Below are positions 1-9,537 of a stretch of 64,000 bases of DNA, one piece after another. Both the position numbers and the translations under genes were made by a program. The DNA is from Affinibrenneria salicis (lineage in GTDB: Bacteria; Pseudomonadota; Gammaproteobacteria; Enterobacterales; Enterobacteriaceae). Within the stretch, counting starts at the first letter, position 1; every line of letters starts with the position of its first letter. The notes under the pieces were generated by a model that did not search any database, was not told where the DNA came from, and worked only from the letters and a program-made list of their open reading frames with translations. The stretch covers positions 102,159 to 166,158 of the forward strand of contig NZ_VYKJ01000015.1 of NCBI RefSeq assembly GCF_008710095.1. The letters are read 5' to 3'.

Positions 1-306
1 CATTGAAGATTGCGCCGAGGCGACATAGCTGTCCAGCTTGTCGAACATCGGCCCAACTTTTTCCATATTTTGCTTCGATTCAATGATCAGCGCAATATTC
101 TGCCCGACGATGCGCGCGCTCAACAGATCGGTATAAATGGAATAAATAGGGATGATCTGATCGCCTTCAATCATGTCGACTTTTAATAATGACTCATTAC
201 CCTTATGAATAGAGAACAGACTAAATGAACTGATGGCGATGATGATAAGACTAAATATGCCAATCGCTATATAAAGGCTGCTTTTTATTTTTATATTTCT
301 GAACAT
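1..306 (-). CDS. Methyl-accepting chemotaxis protein, N-terminal part (cut by window edge)
   Basis: Only the first 102 codons are in the window; the rest lies left of base 1. The protein starts MFRNIKIKSSLYIAIGIFSL, with a single N-terminal membrane segment (about residues 10-30) followed by a periplasmic helical region (KGNESLLKVDMIEGDQI), the usual layout of Tar/Tsr-type receptors with a four-helix-bundle sensor. The ATG at 304-306 is preceded by an AGGAGAG ribosome site. A FliA-type promoter lies just upstream (340-366), which supports a chemotaxis role. The signalling domain that would confirm the call is outside the window. The ligand cannot be told. Confidence 0.8.
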   Translation of the reverse strand, partial: MFRNIKIKSSLYIAIGIFSLIIIAISSFSLFSIHKGNESLLKVDMIEGDQIIPIYSIYTDLLSARIVGQNIALIIESKQNMEKVGPMFDKLDSYVASAQSSM

Positions 307-673
307 TGCTCTCTCCTGGTGATATTAGCGGAGTTAGCAATATCGGTTGTGATGTGTTATTCTTTAGCTAAAGCATTTTTTCAAAATTAAATCCCGTAAA
401 ATCAATGTTATTTAACCGTTAATGCTATTTTTAGCTTATTTTTAAGCCCATATGCCTGACAATAAAAGTGTAGCGTGCTTATTATTTCCGTGGTTTTTCG
501 GCGCATGAAAAGATAATGGTTTGCGAGTGACAGGATGAGGGGAGACGGATGCGGCGCAGCGACACTAAGCTGCAGGAAAGCAACAGCACTACCCAAAATG
601 GGGATAAAAAGGTAAAATAACGACCTTACGATTATTAATAAAATGATTTTATTCTCTTTTTTCAGGTAAATTT
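307..673. other. Divergent intergenic region between chemotaxis receptor and yjdM
   Basis: This AT-rich stretch separates two divergently read genes. It holds the FliA-type promoter of the receptor on the minus strand. No convincing gene is present: the 62-codon minus frame in it has no ribosome site and no recognisable sequence. No specific promoter for yjdM could be fixed. Confidence 0.5.
340..366 (-). promoter_or_regulatory. Putative sigma-28 (FliA) promoter of the chemotaxis receptor gene
   Basis: Read on the minus strand, TAAAGAAT (359-366) and ACCGATAT (340-347) are separated by exactly 11 bases. The known FliA consensus is TAAAGTTT-N11-GCCGATAA. The site lies 33 bases before the receptor start codon. 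Seen directly; function is inferred. Confidence 0.7.
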
Positions 674-1015
674 ATGCAAAAGCTTCCAGATTGTCCCCAG
701 TGCGGATCAGAATATACATGGCAGGCCGATGAGGTGCTGAACTGTCCTGAATGCGGTCATGAATGGCCGCTCAACGGCGAATCGGCCGCACAGGAAGAAG
801 GACTGATTGTGCGCGACGCCAACGGCAACCTACTGGCGGACGGCGACTCCGTCACCGTGGTGAAGGATCTCAAAGTGAAAGGCAGCTCCTCGGCGCTTAA
901 AATCGGCACCAAAGTGAAGAGCATTCGCCTGGTGGAAGGCGATCATAATATCGATTGCAAAATTGATGGTTTTGGCGCGATGCAGCTGAAATCGGAATTT
1001 GTGAAGAAAAACTAA
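674..1015 (+). CDS. yjdM: YjdM/PhnA-type zinc-ribbon protein
   Basis: A 113-residue protein with an N-terminal zinc ribbon (CPQCGSEY near residue 8 and CPECGHEW near residue 24, two CxxC pairs) followed by a small beta-rich domain with the conserved [27 protein letters not shown] core. This matches the E. coli YjdM family (formerly PhnA), length about 111. It was once called alkylphosphonate utilisation protein, but it lies outside the C-P lyase operon and its biochemical role is not established. It stands alone here, with no phosphonate genes nearby. Confidence 0.85.
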   Translation: MQKLPDCPQCGSEYTWQADEVLNCPECGHEWPLNGESAAQEEGLIVRDANGNLLADGDSVTVVKDLKVKGSSSALKIGTKVKSIRLVEGDHNIDCKIDGFGAMQLKSEFVKKN

Positions 1016-1346
1016 TTTCCTCCGGCGCCGTTGGTTTCCGCTGCGGGATGTGATGCGCTAACTAACTTCGCAGATTGATGCCCCACTTCTCGGTGTGCGG
1101 GGCCAGTGCTGGTGGGATGTCATGTTCTGCAAGCGTAGCGCTATTATGCGAAGCCATTTAGCTAAAGCAGGACGGAAATAGAAGGCCGTTGCCGCGCGAG
1201 TCGGGGCGACGGCCTTTTTATCTATCGCCTGCCCGCCGGCGCGGCCCATTACCGCGGCATTCTGGCATGATGCGGCGGCGCGGCCATCCGTTTCCTCTAT
1301 CGACGATAAGACGATAAAAAGAAAACATCGCGAGTATTCATACTGT
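1016..1346. other. Intergenic region with terminator and a short ORF remnant
   Basis: This spacer between yjdM and the SulP gene holds a terminator-like hairpin (1182-1219). On the minus strand a 31-codon frame (1066-1158; MASHNSATLAEHDIP... to TAG) has protein-like composition but no ribosome site. It may be the tail of a decayed gene. Nothing else is recognisable. Confidence 0.4.
1182..1219 (+). terminator. Putative rho-independent terminator
   Basis: AAGGCCGT (1182-1189) pairs with ACGGCCTT (1209-1216), and a T-run follows on the plus strand. The loop is long (19 bases). It lies about 170 bases after yjdM, so it may belong to a lost gene instead. Confidence 0.55.
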
Positions 1347-2840
1347 ATGACTAATACCTCCGCTTCATCCGCCTCCGGGCAAACCGTCGGCCTGCGTGCC
1401 TTGCTGTGTTCGCCACGCCTGTTGTTGCGCGAGTGCCTGGCCGGGGTCGTCACCGCGCTGGCGCTGATCCCGGAAGTGATCTCCTTTTCCGTCATCGCCG
1501 GCGTCGACCCGAAGGTCAGTCTGATCGCCTCGGTGGTGCTCTGTTTTACCCTGTCTCTGCTGGGCGGGCGCCCGGCGATGGTCACCGCGGCGGCAGGCTC
1601 GGTGGCGCTGGTGATCGGTCCAATGGTCAGGGCGCACGGCGTAGACTATATTTTCCCCGCCGTGCTGCTGGCGGGCGTGGTGCAGATTGTCTTCGGCGTC
1701 GCGGGATTTGCCCGGATGATGCGCTATATTCCTCATTCGGTGATGGTCGGTTTTGTCAACGCGCTGGGGATCCTGATCTTTCTGGCCCAGGTGCCGCACG
1801 TGCTGCATCAGCCACCGATGGTCTGGTTGCCGTTTGCGTCGGCCATCGCCATCGTGCTGCTGTTTCCTCGCCTGTCGAAAAGTATCCCCTCGCCGCTGGT
1901 GGCGATCGTGTTGTTGACGGCCGTCTCGATGTTCGCCGCTCTGCAGGTGCCGACGGTGGGCGATAAAGGGGCGATGCAGCCCGGTCTGCCGGGGCTAAGC
2001 AGTCTGCAGGTGCCGCTGAGTCTGGCCACGCTGCAGATTATCTGGCCGACTGCGCTAAGCATCGCCTTTGTCGGATTGCTGGAATCTCTGCTGACCGCCA
2101 AACTGGTCGACGGCCTGACCGATACGCGCTCCAGCAAAAGTCGCGAGTCCTGGGCGCTGGGCATCGGCAACCTCTGCGCGGGCTGTTACGGCGGGATTGC
2201 CGGCTGCGCCATGATCGGCCAGACCATCGTCAATGTGGATCTGGGGCAGGCCAGAACGCGTCTCTCCACGCTGGTCGCTGCGCTGGTTCTGCTGCTGTTG
2301 GTGACCGGGCTGAGTCGGATTATGGCGCAGATCCCGATGGTGGTGCTGGCCGCCATCATGATGATTGTGGCGTTGAAGACCGTTAGCTGGCACAGCATTC
2401 GGCCGGCGACGCTGGCGAAAATGCCGCTGTCCGAAACCATCGTAATGCTGCTGACGGTTATCGTTACCGTGCTGACCGAAAATTTGGCCGTCGGCGTTAT
2501 CGGCGGCGCGATTCTGGCGATGCTGCTGTTCGCCCGTCGCGTGGCGCACCTTATCGAGGCGAGCAGGACGCTGAGCGCGGACGGGGAATCGGTGCGCTAC
2601 GACGTGCGCGGCCCGCTGTTTTTCGGCAGTAGCAACGATCTGGTCGAACGCTTTTCCTATGCGCAGGATCCGGCGCGCATCACCATCGATTTGACGTATT
2701 CCGCGATCTGGGACGCATCCAGCGTGGCGGCGCTGGACGCCATCCAGAACCGTTATGAGAAACACGATAAGGCGGTGCGGTTCACCGGGCTGGATGCGCG
2801 CAGCCGGCGGCTGCACGGCAAGCTGAGCGGTAAGCTGTGA
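1347..2840 (+). CDS. SulP family inorganic anion transporter with STAS domain
   Basis: A 497-residue polytopic inner-membrane protein. Roughly the first 400 residues are hydrophobic helices with SulP-type segments such as GGRPAMVTAAAGSVALV and IPHSVMVGFVNALG. The last 80 residues form a soluble STAS domain (YDVRGPLFFGSSNDLVERF ... ITIDLTYSAIWDASSVAAL). The family moves sulfate, bicarbonate or dicarboxylates by proton or sodium coupling; the substrate here cannot be assigned. The start at ATG 1347 has only a weak ribosome site. It converges on the LacI-type regulator gene with 9 bases between the stop codons. Confidence 0.88.
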   Translation: MTNTSASSASGQTVGLRALLCSPRLLLRECLAGVVTALALIPEVISFSVIAGVDPKVSLIASVVLCFTLSLLGGRPAMVTAAAGSVALVIGPMVRAHGVDYIFPAVLLAGVVQIVFGVAGFARMMRYIPHSVMVGFVNALGILIFLAQVPHVLHQPPMVWLPFASAIAIVLLFPRLSKSIPSPLVAIVLLTAVSMFAALQVPTVGDKGAMQPGLPGLSSLQVPLSLATLQIIWPTALSIAFVGLLESLLTAKLVDGLTDTRSSKSRESWALGIGNLCAGCYGGIAGCAMIGQTIVNVDLGQARTRLSTLVAALVLLLLVTGLSRIMAQIPMVVLAAIMMIVALKTVSWHSIRPATLAKMPLSETIVMLLTVIVTVLTENLAVGVIGGAILAMLLFARRVAHLIEASRTLSADGESVRYDVRGPLFFGSSNDLVERFSYAQDPARITIDLTYSAIWDASSVAALDAIQNRYEKHDKAVRFTGLDARSRRLHGKLSGKL

Positions 2841-2849
2841 CGGTTTGAC

Positions 2850-3836
2850 TTAACGCACCACCAGTTCGGGTTGAATGCGCACCGTGGCCGCGGCGCCGGC
2901 GCATCCTGACAGTACCTGTTTCAGGTTAATCAGCACCTGTTTAACCAGTTGCTCCACCGGCTGGCGCACGGTGGTCAGCCGGTAGCCCTGCCAGTTGGCC
3001 ATCGGCGTATCGTCGCAGCCGATCACCGGGCGGCGGCGGTGATCCTCCAGCCGCTGGGCGTCCAGCGCGCCGAACGCCAGCGCGTCGCAGGCGCAGAACA
3101 CTCCCTCAGCGTGCGGCGCGTGGCGTATAATGCGCTGCATGGCGCGATAACCGCTCTGGTAGGCGTAGTCCTGATTCAGTATCACCAGCGGCGCCGGCAG
3201 CGCACGTTCCTGCAGGCGCGCGCAGAATCCCTGCTGGCGTTCCTGCGATGCCTGGCCGTCCTGACGACCGCTGATAAACGCCAACCGGGTCAGGCCGGCA
3301 TCGGCCAGATAATCGGCGGCCAGCCGCCCGGCATAGCGATTATCCGACAGCACGGCGGTGACCTTTTTCTGGCGATCTTCCCGCCCCATCAGCACCATGG
3401 GCAACTGCAGTTCCAGACAGCGTTCGGTCGCCGCTTGCGACAGGCTGCCGGCGGAGATGATCGCCGCTTCGACCTGCCAGGCCTGTGCCTGCAGCAGGCT
3501 GGTGTGGATGTCGCAGTCGGCCGTAACGTTGATCAGCATCGGAATATAGCCGGCCTGCTGCAGCGCCTGAGTCAGCAGACTAAACAGGTAGGGTTGGAAT
3601 GGATTATCGAATTCGCTCATAACCACGGCGACGGTGCCCGATCCCTGGCGGCCGGAGTTCACCAGCGCCCGCGCCAGCGCGTTGGGGTGATAGCCCAGCG
3701 CGTCGGCCGCCGCCAGCACCTTTTGACGTGTGGCGGCGCTGACCTTGTGCTGTGCGGTATAGGTGCGCGACACGGCCGAGGGCGATACGCCGGCGTATCG
3801 CGCCACATCGATCGAGGTAATGCGCTTGACGCTCAT
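2850..3836 (-). CDS. LacI family transcriptional regulator of the upstream ABC-transporter operon
   Basis: A 328-residue regulator. Residues 4-24 form the LacI-type helix-turn-helix (TSIDVARYAGVSPSAVSR), followed by the hinge helix (NALARALVNSG) and a periplasmic-binding-like effector domain (AVVMSEFDNPFQPYLFSLL, GRLAADYLADAGLTRLAFISGR). The frame is open further upstream, but the ATG at 3834-3836 overlaps the stop of the hydrolase gene (ATGA), which fixes the start and shows translational coupling. It is the last gene of the operon and probably binds the palindrome at 8700-8717 at the operon head, so it would control its own synthesis. The inducer is unknown. Confidence 0.88.
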   Translation of the reverse strand: MSVKRITSIDVARYAGVSPSAVSRTYTAQHKVSAATRQKVLAAADALGYHPNALARALVNSGRQGSGTVAVVMSEFDNPFQPYLFSLLTQALQQAGYIPMLINVTADCDIHTSLLQAQAWQVEAAIISAGSLSQAATERCLELQLPMVLMGREDRQKKVTAVLSDNRYAGRLAADYLADAGLTRLAFISGRQDGQASQERQQGFCARLQERALPAPLVILNQDYAYQSGYRAMQRIIRHAPHAEGVFCACDALAFGALDAQRLEDHRRRPVIGCDDTPMANWQGYRLTTVRQPVEQLVKQVLINLKQVLSGCAGAAATVRIQPELVVR

Positions 3837-4606
3837 GCTGCGCTCCCGGCCGGCCGCGGCGGACAGGCCAGCCAGCGCTGCTGACTCAGGCGCCAGCGGT
3901 CGCCCTGTTCCGGCAGAAAGACGCCGGCGCTGTCGGCGATAGCCTGCTGCAGTCGGGATCGCTGTTGCTGCTGAATGTGATAGAGCCCGAGCGGCGCGCC
4001 GGGCTTGCGCGCCAGATCGCGGATCGACGACCAGCAGCCGTGATACGGGGCGTCGTCGTCGACGGAAAAACACTCGATCAGCGCCATATCAGCCTGAAGC
4101 AGCAACGCGGCGCCGGCGGGCGACAGACGGCCGTCGCCGCTGTAAAGCAGCGAGCCGGCGCTTCCGCTCAGCAGCAGCGAGGAGTTGGGCAGCGAATGGC
4201 GGGTCGGCGCCAGCCGGCATTGCCAGGGGCCGAGTCGGGTCAAGCGTTCGCTTGCCTGCCAGCCGATAGTGAAACAGGGTTTGCCCGCCGGCCAGAACGC
4301 GTAATGAGCCAACTGGCGCAGCACCTCCAGTTGCCGACGCGGGGCGATAATGTGCAGCGGCGCGCGCCGGCCGAGGGATTCCTGCCAGTTGAGCAGGCTG
4401 GTCAGCCCCAGCGCATGGTCGGGATGGCAATGCGTAAAGAAAATCGCGTCAATCTCGTCCGGCGCCAGCTGGCGTCGCCATAGCGCCTGCGGTACGCCCG
4501 GGCCGCAGTCAATCAACAGGCGAAAGTGCGCCTCGTCAAGCAGCACCGATGCGTTGACCCGCAGGCTGTCGTAAGCTTCGCCGCTGCCCAGAATCTCCAT
4601 TTCCAT
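3833..4606 (-). CDS. Metallo-beta-lactamase-fold hydrolase in ABC-transporter operon
   Basis: A 257-residue protein. The metal-binding motif THCHPDH (residues 58-64) fits the HxHxDH signature of the metallo-beta-lactamase fold, preceded by a LLIDCGPGVPQ strand-loop and followed by a later strand with LLYSGDGR. The N-terminal EILGSGEAYDS pattern resembles RNase Z/PhnP-like phosphodiesterases. The substrate is not known. The gene sits 2 bases after the ATPase gene and overlaps the regulator by 4 bases, so it likely acts on the imported compound in the cytoplasm. The start ATG at 4604-4606 follows a GGAG site. A lactonase or phosphodiesterase is equally possible. Confidence 0.75.
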   Translation of the reverse strand: MEMEILGSGEAYDSLRVNASVLLDEAHFRLLIDCGPGVPQALWRRQLAPDEIDAIFFTHCHPDHALGLTSLLNWQESLGRRAPLHIIAPRRQLEVLRQLAHYAFWPAGKPCFTIGWQASERLTRLGPWQCRLAPTRHSLPNSSLLLSGSAGSLLYSGDGRLSPAGAALLLQADMALIECFSVDDDAPYHGCWSSIRDLARKPGAPLGLYHIQQQQRSRLQQAIADSAGVFLPEQGDRWRLSQQRWLACPPRPAGSAA

Positions 4607-4608
4607 CG

Positions 4609-5688
<1,080 letters not shown>

Positions 5689-5694
5689 CGATCC

Positions 5695-6525
5695 CTATTT
5701 GCTGCTGACGGCAAAGCCGCGTAACAGATAACGTTGCACGAATCCGGCGACCAGTAGCACCGGCAGGGAGGAGAGCAGACCGATACTCATCAGTTCGCCC
5801 CAGTAGACCTGGTTTTCCGTCATAAAGCTGGCGACGAACAGCGGCAGGGTGAACTGCTGCGGCGTCTGCAGGTACAGCAGCGCGAACAGGAATTCGTTCC
5901 ACGCCATAATCAGGGTAAAGATCGCCGTGGCGACAAGGCCGGGTGTGCAAGCGGGAATAACCACATAGCGCAGGCGTCGCCACAGGCCGGCGCCGTCCAT
6001 CGCCGCGGCCTCTTCCAGCGCCAGCGGAATCTCGCGGATAAAGCTGAGCAGCATCCAGATGCAGAACGGCAGGGTATAGACCTGGTAGGCCAGCATCAGC
6101 CCGAGCGGCTGGTTGAGCAGGTTGAGCGCTTTCAGCAGCGAGTAGAGCGGAATGGCGACCACGATCGGCGGCATCATTTTTATCAGCAGCACCAGCAGCA
6201 GAAACACCTGGTCCAGCCGGGCCGGAAAGCGATGGCGCGCCAGGCCGTAAGCCGCCATAAAGCCGATCGTCAGCGACAGCAGCGTAGCGCCGGCGGCGAT
6301 CCGCAGCGTATTGAACAGCCGCGCCAGCACGCCGTTGTCCAGCAGGCTGCGCAGATGGGCCAGCGTCCAGTGTTGCGGCCAGAATGGGCTGCCGAGACTG
6401 GAAAATTCGGCGGTGGATTTAAATGCGGCGGCGATCATCCAGACTACCGGCAGCATGAAGAACAGCATGGCGCAGGCCAGCAGGGCGAAACGCAGGATGG
6501 CTATCCCGTTGAATGAATGATGCAT
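5695..6525 (-). CDS. ABC transporter permease, MalG/UgpE type
   Basis: A 276-residue inner-membrane protein with about six hydrophobic helices and the cytoplasmic EAA loop (EEAAAMDGAGLWRRLRYVVIP) that docks to the ATPase. The N-terminal helix is followed by a periplasmic segment, typical of the second permease of CUT1 importers. The frame is open upstream, but the ATG at 6523-6525 shares one base with the stop of the preceding permease gene (TGATG), which sets the start and indicates coupled translation. The substrate is unknown. Confidence 0.88.
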   Translation of the reverse strand: MHHSFNGIAILRFALLACAMLFFMLPVVWMIAAAFKSTAEFSSLGSPFWPQHWTLAHLRSLLDNGVLARLFNTLRIAAGATLLSLTIGFMAAYGLARHRFPARLDQVFLLLVLLIKMMPPIVVAIPLYSLLKALNLLNQPLGLMLAYQVYTLPFCIWMLLSFIREIPLALEEAAAMDGAGLWRRLRYVVIPACTPGLVATAIFTLIMAWNEFLFALLYLQTPQQFTLPLFVASFMTENQVYWGELMSIGLLSSLPVLLVAGFVQRYLLRGFAVSSK

Positions 6526-7403
6526 CAGCGATCTCCGTGGTCGGGACGGCGCAGCATCTGCCACGCATAGCCGAGGCTCAGTGCGCCGGCGAACAGCAGC
6601 ATGATCACCGCGGCGGCGCTGGCCAGGCCGAGATTGAAAAATTTGAAGCCCTGCTGGTAGATGTAGAGCGACAGCGTTTCGGTCGCGTAGCCGGGGCCGC
6701 CGCCGGTCAGCGCGTACACCTTGTCGAACAGTTTAAAGGTGTCGATGGAGCGCAGCAGCAGCGCCAGCATCAGCGGCTGGCGGATCAGCGGCAGGATGAT
6801 GTGCCATAACTGGCGCCAGCGGTTGGCGCCGTCGCTCTGCGCCGCTTCCAGCACCTCTTTCGGAATCGACTGCAGTCCGGCCAGGATGATCAGGCAGGCC
6901 ATCGGCGTCCACTGCCAGATATCGACCAGCATTACCGACAGCAGCGCCAGTTGCGGACTGGAGAGCCACTCCAGCGGCATTAGCCCCAGCGCGCGCAAAC
7001 AGCTGTTCAGCAGGCCGAAATCATAGTGAAACCATACTCGCCAGATTGCCGAGCAGACGAGGGTGGAGAGCATCATAGGATAAATCAGCAGGCTGAGTAT
7101 CCACTGCCGCCCGCGGAACGGACGGTAGAGCAGCAGCGCCAGACCGAGGCCCAGACCGACCTGGATCAGTGAACCGGCGATGGAAAAACTCAGCGTGTTT
7201 TTCAGACTGGTGGTGAAAAACCAGTCGCTGAACAGCTCGCGGTAGTTATCCCAGCCGGCCCACTCGCGGCTGGCGGCGGCGTAATCGACGTGGCTGAACG
7301 AATAGATCAGCATCTGGCCGATGGGGTAAAGCGTTAGCGCCGCCAGCAGCATGACGGCGGGCAGGAGCAGCGCCAGACGCTGCCGGCGCGAATCAAATAG
7401 CAT
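6525..7403 (-). CDS. ABC transporter permease, MalF/UgpA type
   Basis: A 292-residue inner-membrane protein opening LLPAVMLLAALTLYPIGQMLIYSF, with about six hydrophobic segments and an EAA loop (LEAAQSDGANRWRQLWHIILP) near residue 200. It forms the heterodimeric channel with the next permease. The start ATG at 7401-7403 follows an AAGG site. It lies 45 bases after the binding-protein gene, a usual gap for a binding protein expressed in excess. Confidence 0.88.
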   Translation of the reverse strand: MLFDSRRQRLALLLPAVMLLAALTLYPIGQMLIYSFSHVDYAAASREWAGWDNYRELFSDWFFTTSLKNTLSFSIAGSLIQVGLGLGLALLLYRPFRGRQWILSLLIYPMMLSTLVCSAIWRVWFHYDFGLLNSCLRALGLMPLEWLSSPQLALLSVMLVDIWQWTPMACLIILAGLQSIPKEVLEAAQSDGANRWRQLWHIILPLIRQPLMLALLLRSIDTFKLFDKVYALTGGGPGYATETLSLYIYQQGFKFFNLGLASAAAVIMLLFAGALSLGYAWQMLRRPDHGDR

Positions 7404-7448
7404 GACCTTTCCTTAGCGCGGCGAAGAAAGCGTCTCTTCGCCCGCCGG

Positions 7449-8678
7449 TTATTTCAGTATCCGGGTGATTTTTTGGTTTGCCTGCTGCAGAGCGACCTCT
7501 GCCGGCATCTGATCCATCAGCGCCAGCTGCAGATAATCGCCGAGAATACTTTCGATCTGCTGCCAGTTTTTAACCCGCGGCCGGGCTTTGCCGGACTCCA
7601 GCGCGCTCAGCTGCGCCGGATACCAGCGCCAGGCGTCCAGCACCTGGCGATCCTGATAGACGCTGCGGCGGGTGGGCGGCAAGCCGAGTTCCAGCGCCAG
7701 CGCCTTCTGATTTTCCGCGCTGGTCAGATAGCGCAGAAACGCCTGAGCCAGTTCGCTATGCTGGCTCTTGCTGGTCAGCGCCATCTGCCAGATGCCCAGC
7801 ATCGGCGACGGGCCGGCGACCTGACCGGGCGCGGGCTGCATCTCCACTTTGCCCACCACCCGCGATTTGGCCGGATCGTCGAACGGGGCCACCCAGGCGG
7901 GCCAGACTTCCAGCGCCATGGCGGCTTTGCCCTGTTCCATCGTCTGACGCACATCGGCGGCGTTATAGACATCCACTCCGGTCGGCGCCAGCGGTTTCAG
8001 CGCCTTAAAGGTTCGCAGCGCTTCCAGCGCGGCGGGCGAATCCAGCACGGCTTTACCGTCTTTGATCACGTCGCCGTCGTAAGCCCACAGGATCGGCATA
8101 AAAGCGGAAACGATCGGGTTGCCCTTCATACCGCGAAACACCACGCCCGCAGTGCCTGGCTCTTTCTGCTGCAGCGTGGCGGCGCTGCTGAGTACTTCCC
8201 GCCAGCTGGTCGGGGCGGGCAGTTGATGTTTATCGAACAGATCCTTGCGGATGGCGAACATTTCCACGTTGCCGACCACCGGCAGGCTGTAGACCGGGCC
8301 GCTATGTTCCGGCACGCGTCCAACCGCCATAACGGCCGGGATAAAGTCATTGTCCTGCAGGCTGGCCGGCAGGGGTTGCAGCCAGCCGTTGCCGGCGAAT
8401 TCCGGGCTCCAGCTGTCGTCCATCAACACCAGATCATAGGCGGACGCGTTTTCACGCAGGGAGATGACCAGTTTTTCATACAGACTGGCGTAGGGCAGCT
8501 TAAGAAGTTCGATCTCTTTACCCGGATGCTGTTGTTGAAAACGCGCCAGCGTGCTGTCCAGGGCCTTGCCATAGACATCGTCGCGGCCCGCGATGACCAG
8601 ATCGGCCGCACCGCAGGTCAGGCTGATTAGCAGGCCGGAAGCAAGCATCAGTCGGGAAAAATAGTTTTTGCCAAACAT
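7449..8678 (-). CDS. Extracellular solute-binding protein of ABC importer
   Basis: A 409-residue periplasmic protein. It starts with a signal peptide (FSRLMLASGLLISLTCGAA, cleavage likely near residue 25), then the group-1 sugar-binding fold (LARFQQQHPGKEIELLKLPYA, DLVLMDDSWSPEFAGNGWL, later GIWQMALTSKSQ and FLRYLTSAENQ). This is the first gene of the six-gene operon and would deliver the ligand to the two permeases. The family takes oligosaccharides, polyols or glycerol-phosphate compounds; no substrate can be assigned from sequence. The ATG at 8676-8678 lies 21 bases from a LacI-type operator. Confidence 0.88.
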   Translation of the reverse strand: MFGKNYFSRLMLASGLLISLTCGAADLVIAGRDDVYGKALDSTLARFQQQHPGKEIELLKLPYASLYEKLVISLRENASAYDLVLMDDSWSPEFAGNGWLQPLPASLQDNDFIPAVMAVGRVPEHSGPVYSLPVVGNVEMFAIRKDLFDKHQLPAPTSWREVLSSAATLQQKEPGTAGVVFRGMKGNPIVSAFMPILWAYDGDVIKDGKAVLDSPAALEALRTFKALKPLAPTGVDVYNAADVRQTMEQGKAAMALEVWPAWVAPFDDPAKSRVVGKVEMQPAPGQVAGPSPMLGIWQMALTSKSQHSELAQAFLRYLTSAENQKALALELGLPPTRRSVYQDRQVLDAWRWYPAQLSALESGKARPRVKNWQQIESILGDYLQLALMDQMPAEVALQQANQKITRILK

Positions 8679-8699
8679 GGGAGGCGCCTCGTCGAGTTG

Positions 8700-8717
8700 T
8701 GTGCATACGTTTGCACA
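8700..8717. promoter_or_regulatory. LacI-family operator upstream of the ABC-transporter operon
   Basis: TGTGCATACGTTTGCACA is a near-perfect 18-base palindrome with the central CG typical of LacI-family operators. It lies between the likely promoter and the start of the binding-protein gene, and the operon itself ends with a LacI-type regulator gene. Binding is inferred, not shown. Confidence 0.75.
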
Positions 8718-8782
8718 GGCGCTATCTTTACCGGGAAAAATGACAGCAGCATGAAAAGCAGATGAACAAACCGTTGTACCGT

Positions 8783-8808
8783 CCGGCGCCGGAATCGGGG
8801 GGCGCCGG
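8783..8808. terminator. GC-rich hairpin after the siaD-like gene
   Basis: CCGGCGCC (8783-8790) pairs with GGCGCCGG (8801-8808). It lies just after the stop of the diguanylate cyclase gene in transcription order. There is no clear T-run on the minus strand, so termination is uncertain. Confidence 0.4.
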
Positions 8809-8826
8809 TATTGTTAACGGAGGGCG

Positions 8827-9534
8827 TTAACGCGCGATCAGCCGGTTCCTGCCCTGGCGTTTTGCCTCGTAGAGCGCGGCGTCGGCCGCCTGATACAGGA
8901 CGCTGAAGTTACTCTGCCCGCCGGCGGCGCTGATGCCGAAGCTGACCGTGACCCGACGCTGGGGCAGAGGCGACAGCGGGGTTTCGTTCAGGCTGGCGTG
9001 AATGGTCTGCGCCAGTTCGACCGCCTGCGTCAGGCCGCCGCCGGCCAGCAGAATGGTAAATTCCTCGCCGCCGATCCGCCCGATATGGCCGCGATCCTGC
9101 ACCAGTTGACGGATACGCGCGATCAGCGCGCAGATCACGGCATCGCCGGTCGGATGGCCGTAGCTGTCGTTAATCTGTTTGAAATGATCGATATCCAGCA
9201 GGATCAGCGCCGCCCGTCCCTGTTCCAGCGCCCGGCCGATCCGATCGATAATCGCCCCGCGGTTATACACGTCGGTCAGCGGATCGTGCGTCGCTTTGTA
9301 TTCCAGCGCCACCGTCAACTGATGCAGCTGGCTGTTCAGCCGGTTCAGTTCCCGCTCGGCCCGGTCGCTGCGCGATATCAGACGCTGCGATTCCCGCACC
9401 AGCCGCTGATAGTGTTCAGTCAGCGCCAGCAGCGTATCGCGGTAGAAGTCGGCGGGCATATCCTGGCTGCTGGCGACGCCGCGCGCCGCCAGCAGGATGT
9501 CATACTCCATGGTAAACAGTTCCCTGCTGCTCAT
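8827..9534 (-). CDS. siaD: SiaD-type diguanylate cyclase
   Basis: A 235-residue soluble protein. Residues about 25-75 form a helical, probably coiled-coil region (RLISRSDRAERELNRLNSQLHQL), followed by a GGDEF domain opening ATHDPLTDVYNRGA and carrying the active-site motif GGEEF with LLDIDHFKQINDSYGHPTGD. It should make cyclic-di-GMP from two GTP. The usual RxxD product-inhibition site before GGEEF is absent (QDRG in its place). It has no membrane segment, and in Pseudomonas aeruginosa SiaD activity needs the partner SiaC, encoded 3 bases upstream here. It is the last gene of the four-gene sia-like operon. Confidence 0.85.
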   Translation of the reverse strand: MSSRELFTMEYDILLAARGVASSQDMPADFYRDTLLALTEHYQRLVRESQRLISRSDRAERELNRLNSQLHQLTVALEYKATHDPLTDVYNRGAIIDRIGRALEQGRAALILLDIDHFKQINDSYGHPTGDAVICALIARIRQLVQDRGHIGRIGGEEFTILLAGGGLTQAVELAQTIHASLNETPLSPLPQRRVTVSFGISAAGGQSNFSVLYQAADAALYEAKRQGRNRLIAR

Positions 9535-9537
9535 CGG

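Noticed and set aside
408..596. 62-codon minus-strand frame
   Set aside because: No ribosome site, no recognisable sequence, and it lies in an AT-rich promoter region.
1406..2816. Overlapping long frames inside the SulP gene
   Set aside because: High G+C at third codon positions creates long shadow frames; the SulP reading has the membrane helices and STAS domain.
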